Shown here: positions 8,313 through 15,975 of the stretch, piece after piece
How positions within the stretch are numbered: the first letter of the stretch is position 1
How the letters are laid out: every line of letters starts with the position of its first letter
Source: Hanstruepera flava
Lineage (GTDB): Bacteria > Bacteroidota > Bacteroidia > Flavobacteriales > Flavobacteriaceae
Assembly: GCF_023634025.1 (NCBI RefSeq)
Contig: NZ_JALJCW010000001.1
Coordinates: forward strand, 248,001 to 312,000
Direction of reading: 5' to 3'
DNA length: 64,000 nucleotides
The notes under the pieces: generated by a model
Seen by the model: the letters and a program-made list of their open reading frames with translations, nothing else
Told to the model about the DNA's origin: nothing
Database searches by the model: none
Translations under genes and position numbers: made by a program

Positions 8313-10424
8313 TTATAAAAACCACAACGTATCTTTTGCATCCTCTGGAACACCGTTTTCAAAACGAGGTGCTATTTGGGCTACCATTTCGGGATATTTT
8401 ATGGTAATTGGCACATTTTGTTGGCGTAAGGATTTCCAATACAATCGGCTGAACTGATATACTTGGGTTAACAATTCTTCAATAACCTCAACATCTTCAA
8501 AAGCATCATCATCCGGACTGCTTATTTTTATTTTTATCGGAAATGGAAACCCATCAGTATCTGAATAAAAGCGGTCACTTGGATAACGTGCATTGTTAAA
8601 CAATAAGAATTGGTTTTCGGCAATGCGAATGTATGTACCACTAACCGGCATTAGTTTGTTATCCCAATTTAAATCGTAAGCAATGATGTCTTCAGATTCT
8701 GTTTTGTTGATGTTTAGTATATACAAAGGCACTCCTAATTTTAGTTTGTGCATCCCTTCTATTATGGGTTTTAACTCCTCATATTTCATTTCTTTATAAA
8801 AATGAATCACTACCTTATCTGCTTCTGCTACAGACGTAAAATCCCTAATAGCCTTTAAAATACTCCCTGCCAATAACTCTGTTTCGTTTTGGTTGAAGTA
8901 TTCAAAATTTCTAAACAAACCATTGTTTTGAAAACTAAAGGCACTTGCTATATATCTTCTGTTTTCGCCTTGATTGGTAAATGCTCCTACACCAATCACC
9001 AATTCTTTTTTATCGGTTACTGCCAACTTCCAAGGTGCACCACCTAATTTGGCGTGGATAGCCAATGCCATATTTTGTAATGAGAATTGGAAGTTGTATT
9101 GGTCTTGGATATTTACAATCATTTTTTCGTAATCGACCACTTGGGTTACAATGCCTTCATTTAAAAACAGTTCTTTAATGCGGATGTAAATTTCCCTATC
9201 GTCAGGATCTGGTGTAAACTTATCGAAAGGACTTATATAAAATGCTGCATACTTTACATTGTCGTGGTCAAAAGTTAAACTTTCAAGCTGTTCAACTATT
9301 TCAGGTATTGGGTCATTTTCGTTGGTAAATTCAATAAAGTGGTCTTTTGATGCTGTAGCCTTTATATTTACATAAGCTTCCAATCCTTTGTAATAGTTCT
9401 TTTCAGTATTTACTCCTTCTTTTAAATTTTGATAGAAAGACAGCACCGAATCTTTATGTGAGGTATGGCAAATGAAAAATATCTTGATATTTTGATTGCT
9501 TGGGCGTCTGTAAGGGTTTAGAATGTTCATTGCCTTTTTAGGCACTAAATGGGTTCTTTTGTTACCATATTGGTCTTTACCAAACTCTAATAAGCCCAAG
9601 TTAGGGTTGATGTGATTGATGCGATTGCCAGGAACATCTATAAAGGCATCTTGCTTAAAAGGAAACAAGGTCTTAAATTCTTCTGTAAACAAGTAGTTTT
9701 TAGCAAAAGTAGTGATGAGTGCTACATACTTTTGGTATCTGTTCTTTGGTCTGTCTGGTTCTTCAATAGGTATATTTAAAGCTCTTGCCAGTTGTAAATT
9801 GAATATTGGAAAGGCTTGAGTAAATTCTATGCTGTTGTAAAACTCTTCTTTATCCTCTGTATCAAGGTTCATTTGGTAATTGAAGGTTTTTTGACCATAC
9901 ACACAACGCTTAATATACTCTGTTTCCTCAATTTCCTTAACTGACTTTGTGAGAACTTTTGACGTACCATCATACGATACTACAAGTTCTGGTAAGTCTG
10001 TTAGTGTTGCAAACAGTATTTTGAATGAGAATTTATAGTATAAATTATAGTCTGCTGTATTTCCTTTTTTTGAAGGCATCCAAACCTGTACATCACGTAC
10101 AAAGTTTTTGACCACGATATAACCCTTTTCTAAAAAGTAGGTTTTTAATTGGTGTTTAAGGAATTGTTTGTATATGCGTAGTTCTTTTTCCTTTATTAAA
10201 TTTATTTTGATACTTGGGGCATTGGGTATTTCTTGGGTAAATGTGGTGAAAATATGCTCTAAACCTGATATATCTGTATCTGGAAACGCCTCTTTAATCT
10301 GCTTTGAAAACTTTGATTTATGGATTGGATGGCTACCCTCAATATCTTCTAACGATAAATATATGACAGGTGTGCTACTTGGCCATTTAAAATTGAGTAT
10401 GTTGGTTTTTAAGTGTTCTTGCAT
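8313..10424 (-). CDS. Long prokaryotic Argonaute, catalytically inactive PIWI (long-B-like)
   Basis: A 703-residue protein I assign to the Argonautes. Residues 1-270 are the poorly conserved N/L1/PAZ region, about 271-312 the L2 linker (PNLGLLEFG), 313-440 MID and 441-703 PIWI. The MID pocket for the guide 5'-phosphate is complete in the YK form: Y413 and K417 four apart, Q428 eleven residues later, and K459 in HAKLGGAPW, a family signature. The PIWI tetrad is lost: the first Asp is G480 (in VIGVG), the third is Y543 (in VIHFYKE), the last position falls at E679 (in IKYPEM); only an acidic finger (E514/E516) remains. It should bind a guide and target but not cut. The C-terminus ends in Leu-Trp-Phe-Leu, as in many family members. 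It is the third gene after XRE and HEPN-like genes, 46 bp downstream. Guide type (RNA or DNA) cannot be read. Confidence 0.9.
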   Translation of the reverse strand: MQEHLKTNILNFKWPSSTPVIYLSLEDIEGSHPIHKSKFSKQIKEAFPDTDISGLEHIFTTFTQEIPNAPSIKINLIKEKELRIYKQFLKHQLKTYFLEKGYIVVKNFVRDVQVWMPSKKGNTADYNLYYKFSFKILFATLTDLPELVVSYDGTSKVLTKSVKEIEETEYIKRCVYGQKTFNYQMNLDTEDKEEFYNSIEFTQAFPIFNLQLARALNIPIEEPDRPKNRYQKYVALITTFAKNYLFTEEFKTLFPFKQDAFIDVPGNRINHINPNLGLLEFGKDQYGNKRTHLVPKKAMNILNPYRRPSNQNIKIFFICHTSHKDSVLSFYQNLKEGVNTEKNYYKGLEAYVNIKATASKDHFIEFTNENDPIPEIVEQLESLTFDHDNVKYAAFYISPFDKFTPDPDDREIYIRIKELFLNEGIVTQVVDYEKMIVNIQDQYNFQFSLQNMALAIHAKLGGAPWKLAVTDKKELVIGVGAFTNQGENRRYIASAFSFQNNGLFRNFEYFNQNETELLAGSILKAIRDFTSVAEADKVVIHFYKEMKYEELKPIIEGMHKLKLGVPLYILNINKTESEDIIAYDLNWDNKLMPVSGTYIRIAENQFLLFNNARYPSDRFYSDTDGFPFPIKIKISSPDDDAFEDVEVIEELLTQVYQFSRLYWKSLRQQNVPITIKYPEMVAQIAPRFENGVPEDAKDTLWFL

Positions 10425-10470
10425 AGGTATTGAGGTGTTTTTGTATTTACATATAGTGAGTAATTATAGG

Positions 10471-11178
10471 TTATAAATAGACATCGTACTTTTCAAGTTT
10501 TTCAAATAGACCTAATATATTTTCAATAATTTCATCTATAAACTTTTTGTTATCAAAGAGTAAATAATGAGATTTAAATTCCCTGTCTCTTACATAAAAG
10601 GTATATCTACCTTTTGAAAATGCTTTTAATATTTCTAATTTTTTATCTTCACCAAATAAAATTGTGCTGTTATTATGAACGATACAGTTACCTACTCTTC
10701 GTAAATTATTAATAAACGACCAGTGAGGTTCTAAATTTTTCATATTTACACCCGCAGATCGTGTTAAAAACAACTTTGCTTTTTCAAATTCACTATTTCC
10801 ACGTAAATCATCCAAACCAAACTCTTTATTATGCATTAAGCAATAAGAATTACACACGTCTTGAATAGTCCGTTCTATAAAAGAGAACAATTGTGTAATC
10901 ATTGAAGCTCTGAAACTTTGTACAAAATCCCTATCAATTTCTATTAACCTATCAACTAAATTATCCTGAATATGAGTTAGTTCTTCATTAGAATAGGTTA
11001 ATGGATTATGGTCTATTTTATGCATTATTTTTTTATACTCTTCTTCTCCATTAGAAACTGATTGTTCGAAATGGTCTTCTACAAACTTTGCATAATTGCG
11101 AAAGGTTTGTAACTCCAAGTCTAAAAAGAAGATATTGTTATCTTTTCTGAAATTTGAAAGTGCGTTTATTCTTGACAT
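10471..11178 (-). CDS. HEPN-like protein encoded with the Argonaute
   Basis: A 235-residue, mostly helical, soluble protein. Residues 85-110 (SFRASMITQLFSFIERTIQDVC) and 150-170 (HWSFINNLRRVGNCIVHNN) resemble the two core helices of HEPN domains. Family members usually read LRxIRNxIVHN there; here the canonical Arg is G163, while R160/R161 upstream and N164 and H168 remain. Thus R161-x6-H168 fits the broad Rx4-6H rule but not the tight RNxxxH form, so RNase activity is uncertain. The ATG overlaps the stop of the XRE gene by one base (TAATG), which implies coupled translation, and the Argonaute follows after 46 bp. Position and fold make it the likely effector, or an RNA-binding partner, of the inactive Argonaute. 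Confidence is high that it is a gene, moderate for HEPN. Confidence 0.7.
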   Translation of the reverse strand: MSRINALSNFRKDNNIFFLDLELQTFRNYAKFVEDHFEQSVSNGEEEYKKIMHKIDHNPLTYSNEELTHIQDNLVDRLIEIDRDFVQSFRASMITQLFSFIERTIQDVCNSYCLMHNKEFGLDDLRGNSEFEKAKLFLTRSAGVNMKNLEPHWSFINNLRRVGNCIVHNNSTILFGEDKKLEILKAFSKGRYTFYVRDREFKSHYLLFDNKKFIDEIIENILGLFEKLEKYDVYL

Positions 11179-11477
11179 TATTTACATTTCTTTTCAATCT
11201 TACTAATTTTTTCTTCAGCTATTTTGAGGATTTCCGTACTGTCCTTTTCATTTCTTATCATCTGTACAATCTGTTCGGACATCCAAAGCTTAATTAATTT
11301 GTTCTCATCTTCTTTTAATTCTTTTGCAAATGCTATTACCTGCTCTCGTCTTGCCATACGGTTTCCTCGTTCAATCTTGCTTAAATAAGCGACATCCATA
11401 TTAATATTTGCAGCCATTTCCCTTAATAGCAAATTGCGCTTTTCGCGCAATGAGCGTATGTATTCGCCAAACTCCAT
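11178..11477 (-). CDS. XRE-family helix-turn-helix regulator of the Argonaute operon
   Basis: A 99-residue Cro/C1-type DNA-binding protein. The HTH is at about residues 5-60, with LLREMAANINMDVAYLSKIERG as helices 2 and 3 and the family-typical Lys-Ile-Glu-Arg-Gly turn, followed by a charged helical tail. It is the first gene of the XRE-HEPN-Argonaute operon. An inverted repeat (11488-11513) lies directly before its start, so it probably represses its own operon. Small XRE proteins often keep toxic defence modules silent or act as antitoxins; which of these applies here is open. Confidence 0.88.
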   Translation of the reverse strand: MEFGEYIRSLREKRNLLLREMAANINMDVAYLSKIERGNRMARREQVIAFAKELKEDENKLIKLWMSEQIVQMIRNEKDSTEILKIAEEKISKIEKKCK

Positions 11478-11487
11478 AATAGCATTA

Positions 11488-11513
11488 ATTAGACTTGTCA
11501 GATTTTGTCTAAT
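11488..11513. promoter_or_regulatory. Candidate operator of the XRE-HEPN-Argonaute operon
   Basis: A perfect 7-bp inverted repeat ATTAGAC (11488-11494) and GTCTAAT (11507-11513) with a 12-bp spacer, ending 10 bp before the XRE ATG. The spacer also repeats TTGTC at 11495 and 11505, ten bases apart. Position over the translation start region suits autorepression by the XRE protein; inference. Confidence 0.55.
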
Positions 11514-11628
11514 TTAAGAAAAGGAAGCTAAAGGAAAACAAAAAGATATAAACAGTTATTAACAGACAATGAGGAAGTTAAGGATTTAAGGAAACCTATA
11601 CTTAAATTCCTTTGTTTCCTCAATTTCC

Positions 11629-13383
11629 TTATAATGATTTTGCAGGATTAGAATAGTTATTATGTGCTTCTCTATGTATTAATCCAGCCTCAACAAATTT
11701 GGTGATATAGCCTTCTGCTGTTTTATGTGGAATGTTTTGTTTGGTTGCTAAATCTAAATACTCTTGTCTACTGAATTGCTTTGGTAAACTTTCTAAAAAA
11801 CGTTCTTTACGATTTAGGCGTTTTACAGCTTTTTGTTCAATTGGTAAATCATTAAATACCTTACTACTATGCTTTACTAAAATAGCAATGATTGTTAGTG
11901 CATTTTGGAAATCGACATCCTCACATTCTTTTACTTGATTAACATCACCATCTTCCATAATGCGAAATGCTGTAAATAACATCATTAATCGAAATGCTAT
12001 TAAGCCTAATCGTCTAATGGTTGCAATATACTCTTCCGGTTGTAAGTTGATGTATTTAGTCTGTAAGGATTCAAAAAATGTATTGAATTGCTGTTGTTGA
12101 GGTGTTGTTAGTCTTACCTCAATTTCAGGATTATTCTTCAATGTTTTATATAGGCCTAAAAACTCACTTCCTAATTGCGAATAGTAATCATCTAAACCAA
12201 CATTGTTATTGCTTGAAAATACATTTTTCCAAGTGGGCTTTATATTCATATAATAGAATATAAAGCGACTGAACAAACCATTTTCGGCATTCGGGATTAA
12301 TGTTGCCACTTGCTTGGGTGTTCCTGACAATACAGTAGACAGACACGGTTTTTCTATATCTACATACTCTCTATCAGTTCTACGATAATAACTAATGGTT
12401 TCGTGATGGAAGGCTTTACGAAAACCATCGCTATAATTACCGTAATCGCTTTTAAATGCTTGTGCTAATGTATCGCCTTCGGTTTCAAAAATCAATCCTC
12501 TGCCTTCATTATCAGAAATTAATTGATATACTCCAGTAACACTATTGTTGGCAGGGATAAACAACATTCTTTCGGGTGGCTTACCGGGTTTCTCTAAATT
12601 TTCATCTTTACCCTTGTTCATATTATACGTTGCCATTTCTGTATTAAATTGTTGCTTTAGTACTTTGGCTTGCTCACGTTTTAATTTATGTACAGGATCT
12701 ACCAAATTTTTAATTTGGTTAAGCCTGCCTTTACCTGCAGATGCAGGTGCAGTTACAAACAGATATAAATTAGCAAAAACTTTACGTTGGTCGTAGATAC
12801 CAAAGAGTTTGGGAAAGCAGGCACTAAAAGCCGTTAAAGCTCCTAACAACAAAATGTCCTTTTCCTCTTGACTGCTCGCAGGATTTACAACTTGTTGTAA
12901 AAACTGCGGTAAGCTATTAAATACCTCATCTGGTATTGTTGGCATTGCTTGCTCTGGTGCATCAACAACAGTTGCAACATTTGTTGCAACTTCGTTGTTG
13001 TTTTGTTGCTTCATCGGTTTTATACCTGCCTGATGTGCATAATGGTAAAACGTTGCAATGGTAATGCCGTGACCTTTTGCATTTAAACATTTGTTAAATT
13101 GTTCGTCACATTCTTTTGAATCATAACCTACATAGTTTTTGCTTATTCTGTGTAAATAATCTCTTCCTGTCTCTCCATATTCTTCAGCCAAAGCAAATCC
13201 TAAATCTCTCCAAGTGGCATAATTTCCTGTGATGTCTATACCTGATTGCTCAATTGCTGAAATGTAGGTTTCAATGTCATTATCAGCAACAGCAACAACA
13301 TTAGTTGCTGCGTTGTTGCTTGTTGGTTGCGGTTGTTCTTTTGGAACTTCCAACCATTCTTTTGGGTTAAATATTTTTGTCAT
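11629..13383 (-). CDS. PriCT_2 and DUF3987 domain protein (mobile-element replication)
   Basis: A 584-residue protein. After a short Gln/Asn-rich lead, residues ~35-125 match the primase C-terminal-2 type (TWRDLGFALAEEYGETGR, then CLNAKGHGITIATFYHYA), and residues ~150-560 the DUF3987 type, with a P-loop-like segment TAPASAGKGRLNQ near 210-222 and IFETEGDTLAQAF near 300. This is the standard helicase/primase-like protein of Bacteroidota integrative elements. Two near-identical linkers (ATNVVAVAD and ATNVATVVD) flank the PriCT_2 domain. Its ATG overlaps the stop of the BT4734-like gene by 4 bases. It is the last gene of the replication operon. Confidence 0.88.
   Translation of the reverse strand: MTKIFNPKEWLEVPKEQPQPTSNNAATNVVAVADNDIETYISAIEQSGIDITGNYATWRDLGFALAEEYGETGRDYLHRISKNYVGYDSKECDEQFNKCLNAKGHGITIATFYHYAHQAGIKPMKQQNNNEVATNVATVVDAPEQAMPTIPDEVFNSLPQFLQQVVNPASSQEEKDILLLGALTAFSACFPKLFGIYDQRKVFANLYLFVTAPASAGKGRLNQIKNLVDPVHKLKREQAKVLKQQFNTEMATYNMNKGKDENLEKPGKPPERMLFIPANNSVTGVYQLISDNEGRGLIFETEGDTLAQAFKSDYGNYSDGFRKAFHHETISYYRRTDREYVDIEKPCLSTVLSGTPKQVATLIPNAENGLFSRFIFYYMNIKPTWKNVFSSNNNVGLDDYYSQLGSEFLGLYKTLKNNPEIEVRLTTPQQQQFNTFFESLQTKYINLQPEEYIATIRRLGLIAFRLMMLFTAFRIMEDGDVNQVKECEDVDFQNALTIIAILVKHSSKVFNDLPIEQKAVKRLNRKERFLESLPKQFSRQEYLDLATKQNIPHKTAEGYITKFVEAGLIHREAHNNYSNPAKSL
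13291..13320. repeat. 9-bp inverted repeat inside the PriCT_2-DUF3987 gene
   Basis: AGCAACAAC (13291-13299) and GTTGTTGCT (13312-13320), 12-bp spacer, in the segment coding the first Asn/Ala-rich linker. A second GCAAC-rich patch with two GTTGCAAC palindromes is at 12971-12978 and 12983-12990 in the other linker. Codon choice for Asn, Ala and Thr alone could produce this. Confidence 0.45.
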
Positions 13384-14288
13384 AATGCTTGGTGTCTTTT
13401 ATGTAAAAAAGCTGTTGGGTCGTATGGTAAAAAACACGCTCTGGAAACGTCTTTACCTGATTGGTCAACCTCAATGTTATAGGTATGCTTAATGTAATTG
13501 GCTACTGCGGTGAAATACTCTGAATGTGTTACTTCTGAAACATCTATTCTGATAATCCATTTTAGACCATCACCGGAAGGTGATGTAAATAGCATTTCGG
13601 TTTCAAAATATTCATCATTCAATAATTGGGTTCTTAACTCTTGTAGATTATCTAAATGGTCAAAATCAATAGTTAATAGATTGGAATGCTCTAACAAATT
13701 GTTATCGTTTCGCTTTTCAAATGTTCCTGAAATAGTGACGTAATCAAAGCGATTAGCTTTGAATTTACGTGCTTCTTTTACATCGGTTATTGCTCTTAAA
13801 TCTTCAGTAATCCTTTTGTATTTATCACTTGTGATTAATGCAAATACTTGATGTAATCGCATAGTTTCCGCAGGAAACACATTGCGAACCGGGGCTTTGA
13901 AAAAGCTACAGTAAGCATACCAGGTATCATCTGGACCATTCAACCAATCTAATTCGCTTTTTTCCTTGACTTCTAAATTTAGGTGCAACTCTTGGTTAAT
14001 CTTATGCAACAATTCTTCTTCATCGGTTATTCTGAAATGGTACTGTGCAAAATCGAATACATCTCCGTTAAAAGTTTTTAGTTCTGTATCTCGATGTGTT
14101 GCTATAACGCCATCAATATGAATCCGTAAAGTTTCTTTACCACCATTAAAAGGGTTTCGGGTTATCCCGCAGTCCCTTCCTTTTACAGAAAGGACTGTTG
14201 TTTCAGGATAATAGTGTCTTAACACGTAGGCATAAATCTTTAAGCCGTAATGTGTTTTGTCTAAAATTGCCTCTCTACTTACTTCCAT
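13380..14288 (-). CDS. BT4734/BF3469-like protein (VirE N-terminal domain)
   Basis: A 302-residue protein that in Bacteroidota elements stands just before DUF3987 proteins. Its C-terminal half (about residues 130-300) shows the BT4734-like pattern: LTIDFDHLDNL, an acidic metal-binding-like strand as in primase/polymerase palms, then SPSGDGLKWIIRID and DVSRACFLPYDP. The N-terminal ~110 residues (VKGRDCGITRNPFNGG, then TLRIHIDG) look like a separate small domain. A role in element replication or priming is inferred from these acidic motifs and the neighbours. It overlaps both adjacent genes, so the unit is translated together. Confidence 0.82.
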   Translation of the reverse strand: MEVSREAILDKTHYGLKIYAYVLRHYYPETTVLSVKGRDCGITRNPFNGGKETLRIHIDGVIATHRDTELKTFNGDVFDFAQYHFRITDEEELLHKINQELHLNLEVKEKSELDWLNGPDDTWYAYCSFFKAPVRNVFPAETMRLHQVFALITSDKYKRITEDLRAITDVKEARKFKANRFDYVTISGTFEKRNDNNLLEHSNLLTIDFDHLDNLQELRTQLLNDEYFETEMLFTSPSGDGLKWIIRIDVSEVTHSEYFTAVANYIKHTYNIEVDQSGKDVSRACFLPYDPTAFLHKRHQAL

Positions 14289-14571
14289 CTTGATTGAAAT
14301 TATGGTTGTAGTAGTTATCTTGAAGCAATTGCTCTACATCGGACACTTTGTAATAAAACTTACCCTTTACTTTGCTATAAGGCAGTGTTCCGTTATCTCT
14401 AAAGGTCTGTAAGGTTCGCTTACTGATGTGTAAGGTCTGCAATACGTCTTGGTTGTCTATCCACGTATCTTTTAATACTTCCGCTCTCGAATGTCGTAAC
14501 AACTCGATACGTGCTTTTAAGTCCTTTATTTCTTGTGAGAGCGCCAAGAGTAAATCGATTATTTCAGTCAT
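14275..14571 (-). CDS. Helix-turn-helix domain protein (excisionase-like)
   Basis: A 98-residue protein with an N-terminal coiled coil (IDLLLALSQEIKDLKARIELL) and a MerR/excisionase-type winged HTH at about residues 36-85 (LHISKRTLQTFRDNGTLPYSKVKGKFYYKVSDVEQLL). Such pairs of small HTH proteins open the replication operons of Bacteroidota conjugative and mobilisable elements. It overlaps the BT4734-like gene by 14 bases and the preceding HTH gene by 4. Confidence 0.86.
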   Translation of the reverse strand: MTEIIDLLLALSQEIKDLKARIELLRHSRAEVLKDTWIDNQDVLQTLHISKRTLQTFRDNGTLPYSKVKGKFYYKVSDVEQLLQDNYYNHNFNQDGSK

Positions 14572-14867
14572 AACTTCACCGCTCCTTTCTTAATTAAGTA
14601 ATCGGCAGCTTGCTGTTCGATTTCATCTTGTGAATCGACACGGTTAGTTAATAACCATTGTTCTAATTCTACTCTGTTGAAATAAATCTTCTTACCATTT
14701 GGTTTGTAATGCGGAATGGTTCCGGTACTCGTAAGCTTGTATAAATGGGATTGTGACAATTCCAAAAATTTACAGGCTTCGTTAAAGCTCAATACGTTTT
14801 TTACAATAATGTTTCTGTCTAAAACGTGTGCTTCGATAATTTTAAGACGTTCTAATATTTCGTCCAT
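14568..14867 (-). CDS. Helix-turn-helix domain protein (excisionase-like)
   Basis: A 99-residue protein with a MerR/excisionase-like HTH at about residues 25-75 (LSFNEACKFLELSQSHLYKLTSTGTIPHYKPNGKKIYF followed by ELEQWLL). It is the first gene of the four-gene replication operon. An 18-bp palindrome lies 28 bp before its ATG and may be its own binding site. The C-terminal tail has no recognisable feature. Confidence 0.86.
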   Translation of the reverse strand: MDEILERLKIIEAHVLDRNIIVKNVLSFNEACKFLELSQSHLYKLTSTGTIPHYKPNGKKIYFNRVELEQWLLTNRVDSQDEIEQQAADYLIKKGAVKL

Positions 14868-14894
14868 AACTAATTAATTTTAAAAATAGAAATG

Positions 14895-14912
14895 GACATC
14901 TGGCCAAATGTC
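14895..14912. promoter_or_regulatory. 18-bp near-perfect palindrome before the HTH operon
   Basis: GACATCTGGCCAAATGTC, symmetrical except for one base pair, centred on TGGCCA. It is 28 bp upstream of the first HTH gene and in the only long gap between the replication and integration operons, so it is a likely operator. Confidence 0.55.
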
Positions 14913-14964
14913 ATTCTTGGTTTTCAAGAACAGGACAAAGGTTTAAAATTGGCTATCGGATTTT

Positions 14965-15020
14965 AGTAAGAGTGTAAAATGAGAGTAAGACAACAGTAAG
15001 ATTTCTTACTAATCTTACTG
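14965..15020. repeat. Cluster of five AGTAAGA motifs with a 10-bp-stem hairpin
   Basis: AGTAAGA occurs at 14965, 14984 and 14995 and, inverted, as TCTTACT at 15004 and 15013. The last three build a perfect hairpin: CAGTAAGATT (14994-15003), 7-nt loop, AATCTTACTG (15011-15020), followed on the plus strand by TTTTTT. It begins 5 bp after the stop of the unknown gene at 15025. It may end that transcript, although the U-run is on the wrong side, or serve as a protein-binding or origin site. Confidence 0.6.
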
Positions 15021-15024
15021 TTTT

Positions 15025-15975
15025 TTATTGCAGTTGTTGGATTGTTTTATCGATTTCTTCCTTTTCTTTCGGGCTATCAATCTTGTTTTTGTATAAATTT
15101 CCTGCTCTTAAAGCTGCTCCAGTTTTAGTTATAAATTTTCCTGAACGCTCTATAGTTGTTGGTTTCAAATTATGGAAATAAGATTTCAATTCTTTAACTA
15201 CATAGCTAAATTGTGTTGTTTCACATTGCAGGTAAATCTTGTAATCTATATTATTGAAGTTTTCTGCTAATAACAGTTTTTCCAATTGTTCAGGGGTAGT
15301 TCTATTGTCTAATAGTTCAATCCTAAAATGTAATTGCTTTATAACTGGAAGTAATTTTGAAGTATCTCTATTTTTATAACCAAATGAGGTTTTAGGCTTA
15401 CTCGTTGTTTTAGATAGCTTTTTAACCACCTCTTTTTTATCAGTTTCTAATTTTAGAAATACTGAAGTATCAAAATCAATATCGTTAAAGTACTTTTCTG
15501 CTATTTCTTGAATTGAGAATAATGCAGATTCTGAAAATTGTCCGTATTGCTCTTGTAGTTCAATGTATAAGCGAATTGCAGATACTTTTAAGTAATTGAT
15601 GATATAATCGGTGTCATTGCCTAAATTGTTACTTATAGACTGCTTTTTAATGTAGGTGGCAATATCCTTTAAATACTTATTGAACTTATTAAATTGTACG
15701 GTATAGTTATACTTGTTTTCGGGTTCCGTAGCATCTTTTGGGAATTGGGATTTTAATGTTGCTAATTCGGTTTCAGTATCATTTGAAATCAGCTTAAAGT
15801 AATATTCTTTTTTACTGTTTAGAGGTCTTTTAAAGTTTACTTTAAAAACCACATTAGTAGCTTTTGGTGTTTCCTTTAATTCAGAGTTCTGAAAATTAAA
15901 TTCTCTATCTGATCTATCGTCTCTATGTAAACCGTTGGTAATCGACACCAAACTTGCAAATACATTTCCATTCAT
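15025..15975 (-). CDS. Unknown protein encoded with the integrase
   Basis: A 316-residue soluble protein I cannot assign to a function. The C-terminal third (about residues 215-300: LDNRTTPEQLEKLL, then DYKIYLQCETTQFSYVVKEL and ITKTGAALRAGNLYKNK) resembles a conserved C-terminal region I recall from hypothetical proteins of Bacteroides and related genera. The central part is helical with a Lys/Thr-rich linker near residue 190. Its ATG overlaps the integrase stop by one base, so it is the third gene of the integration operon. A role in excision or element maintenance is possible, by context only. Confidence 0.75.
   Translation of the reverse strand: MNGNVFASLVSITNGLHRDDRSDREFNFQNSELKETPKATNVVFKVNFKRPLNSKKEYYFKLISNDTETELATLKSQFPKDATEPENKYNYTVQFNKFNKYLKDIATYIKKQSISNNLGNDTDYIINYLKVSAIRLYIELQEQYGQFSESALFSIQEIAEKYFNDIDFDTSVFLKLETDKKEVVKKLSKTTSKPKTSFGYKNRDTSKLLPVIKQLHFRIELLDNRTTPEQLEKLLLAENFNNIDYKIYLQCETTQFSYVVKELKSYFHNLKPTTIERSGKFITKTGAALRAGNLYKNKIDSPKEKEEIDKTIQQLQ

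Noticed and set aside
8313-10424. Reading the Argonaute as a short (MID-PIWI only) type
   Set aside because: About 300 residues precede MID and include an L2-like linker, so it is a long form; the inactive PIWI is what it shares with short ones.
12728-12752. ACCTGC-AGA-TGCAGGT palindrome, similar to the hairpin at 7932
   Set aside because: It lies in the P-loop-like coding segment (APASAGKG) of the DUF3987 gene and follows from those codons.
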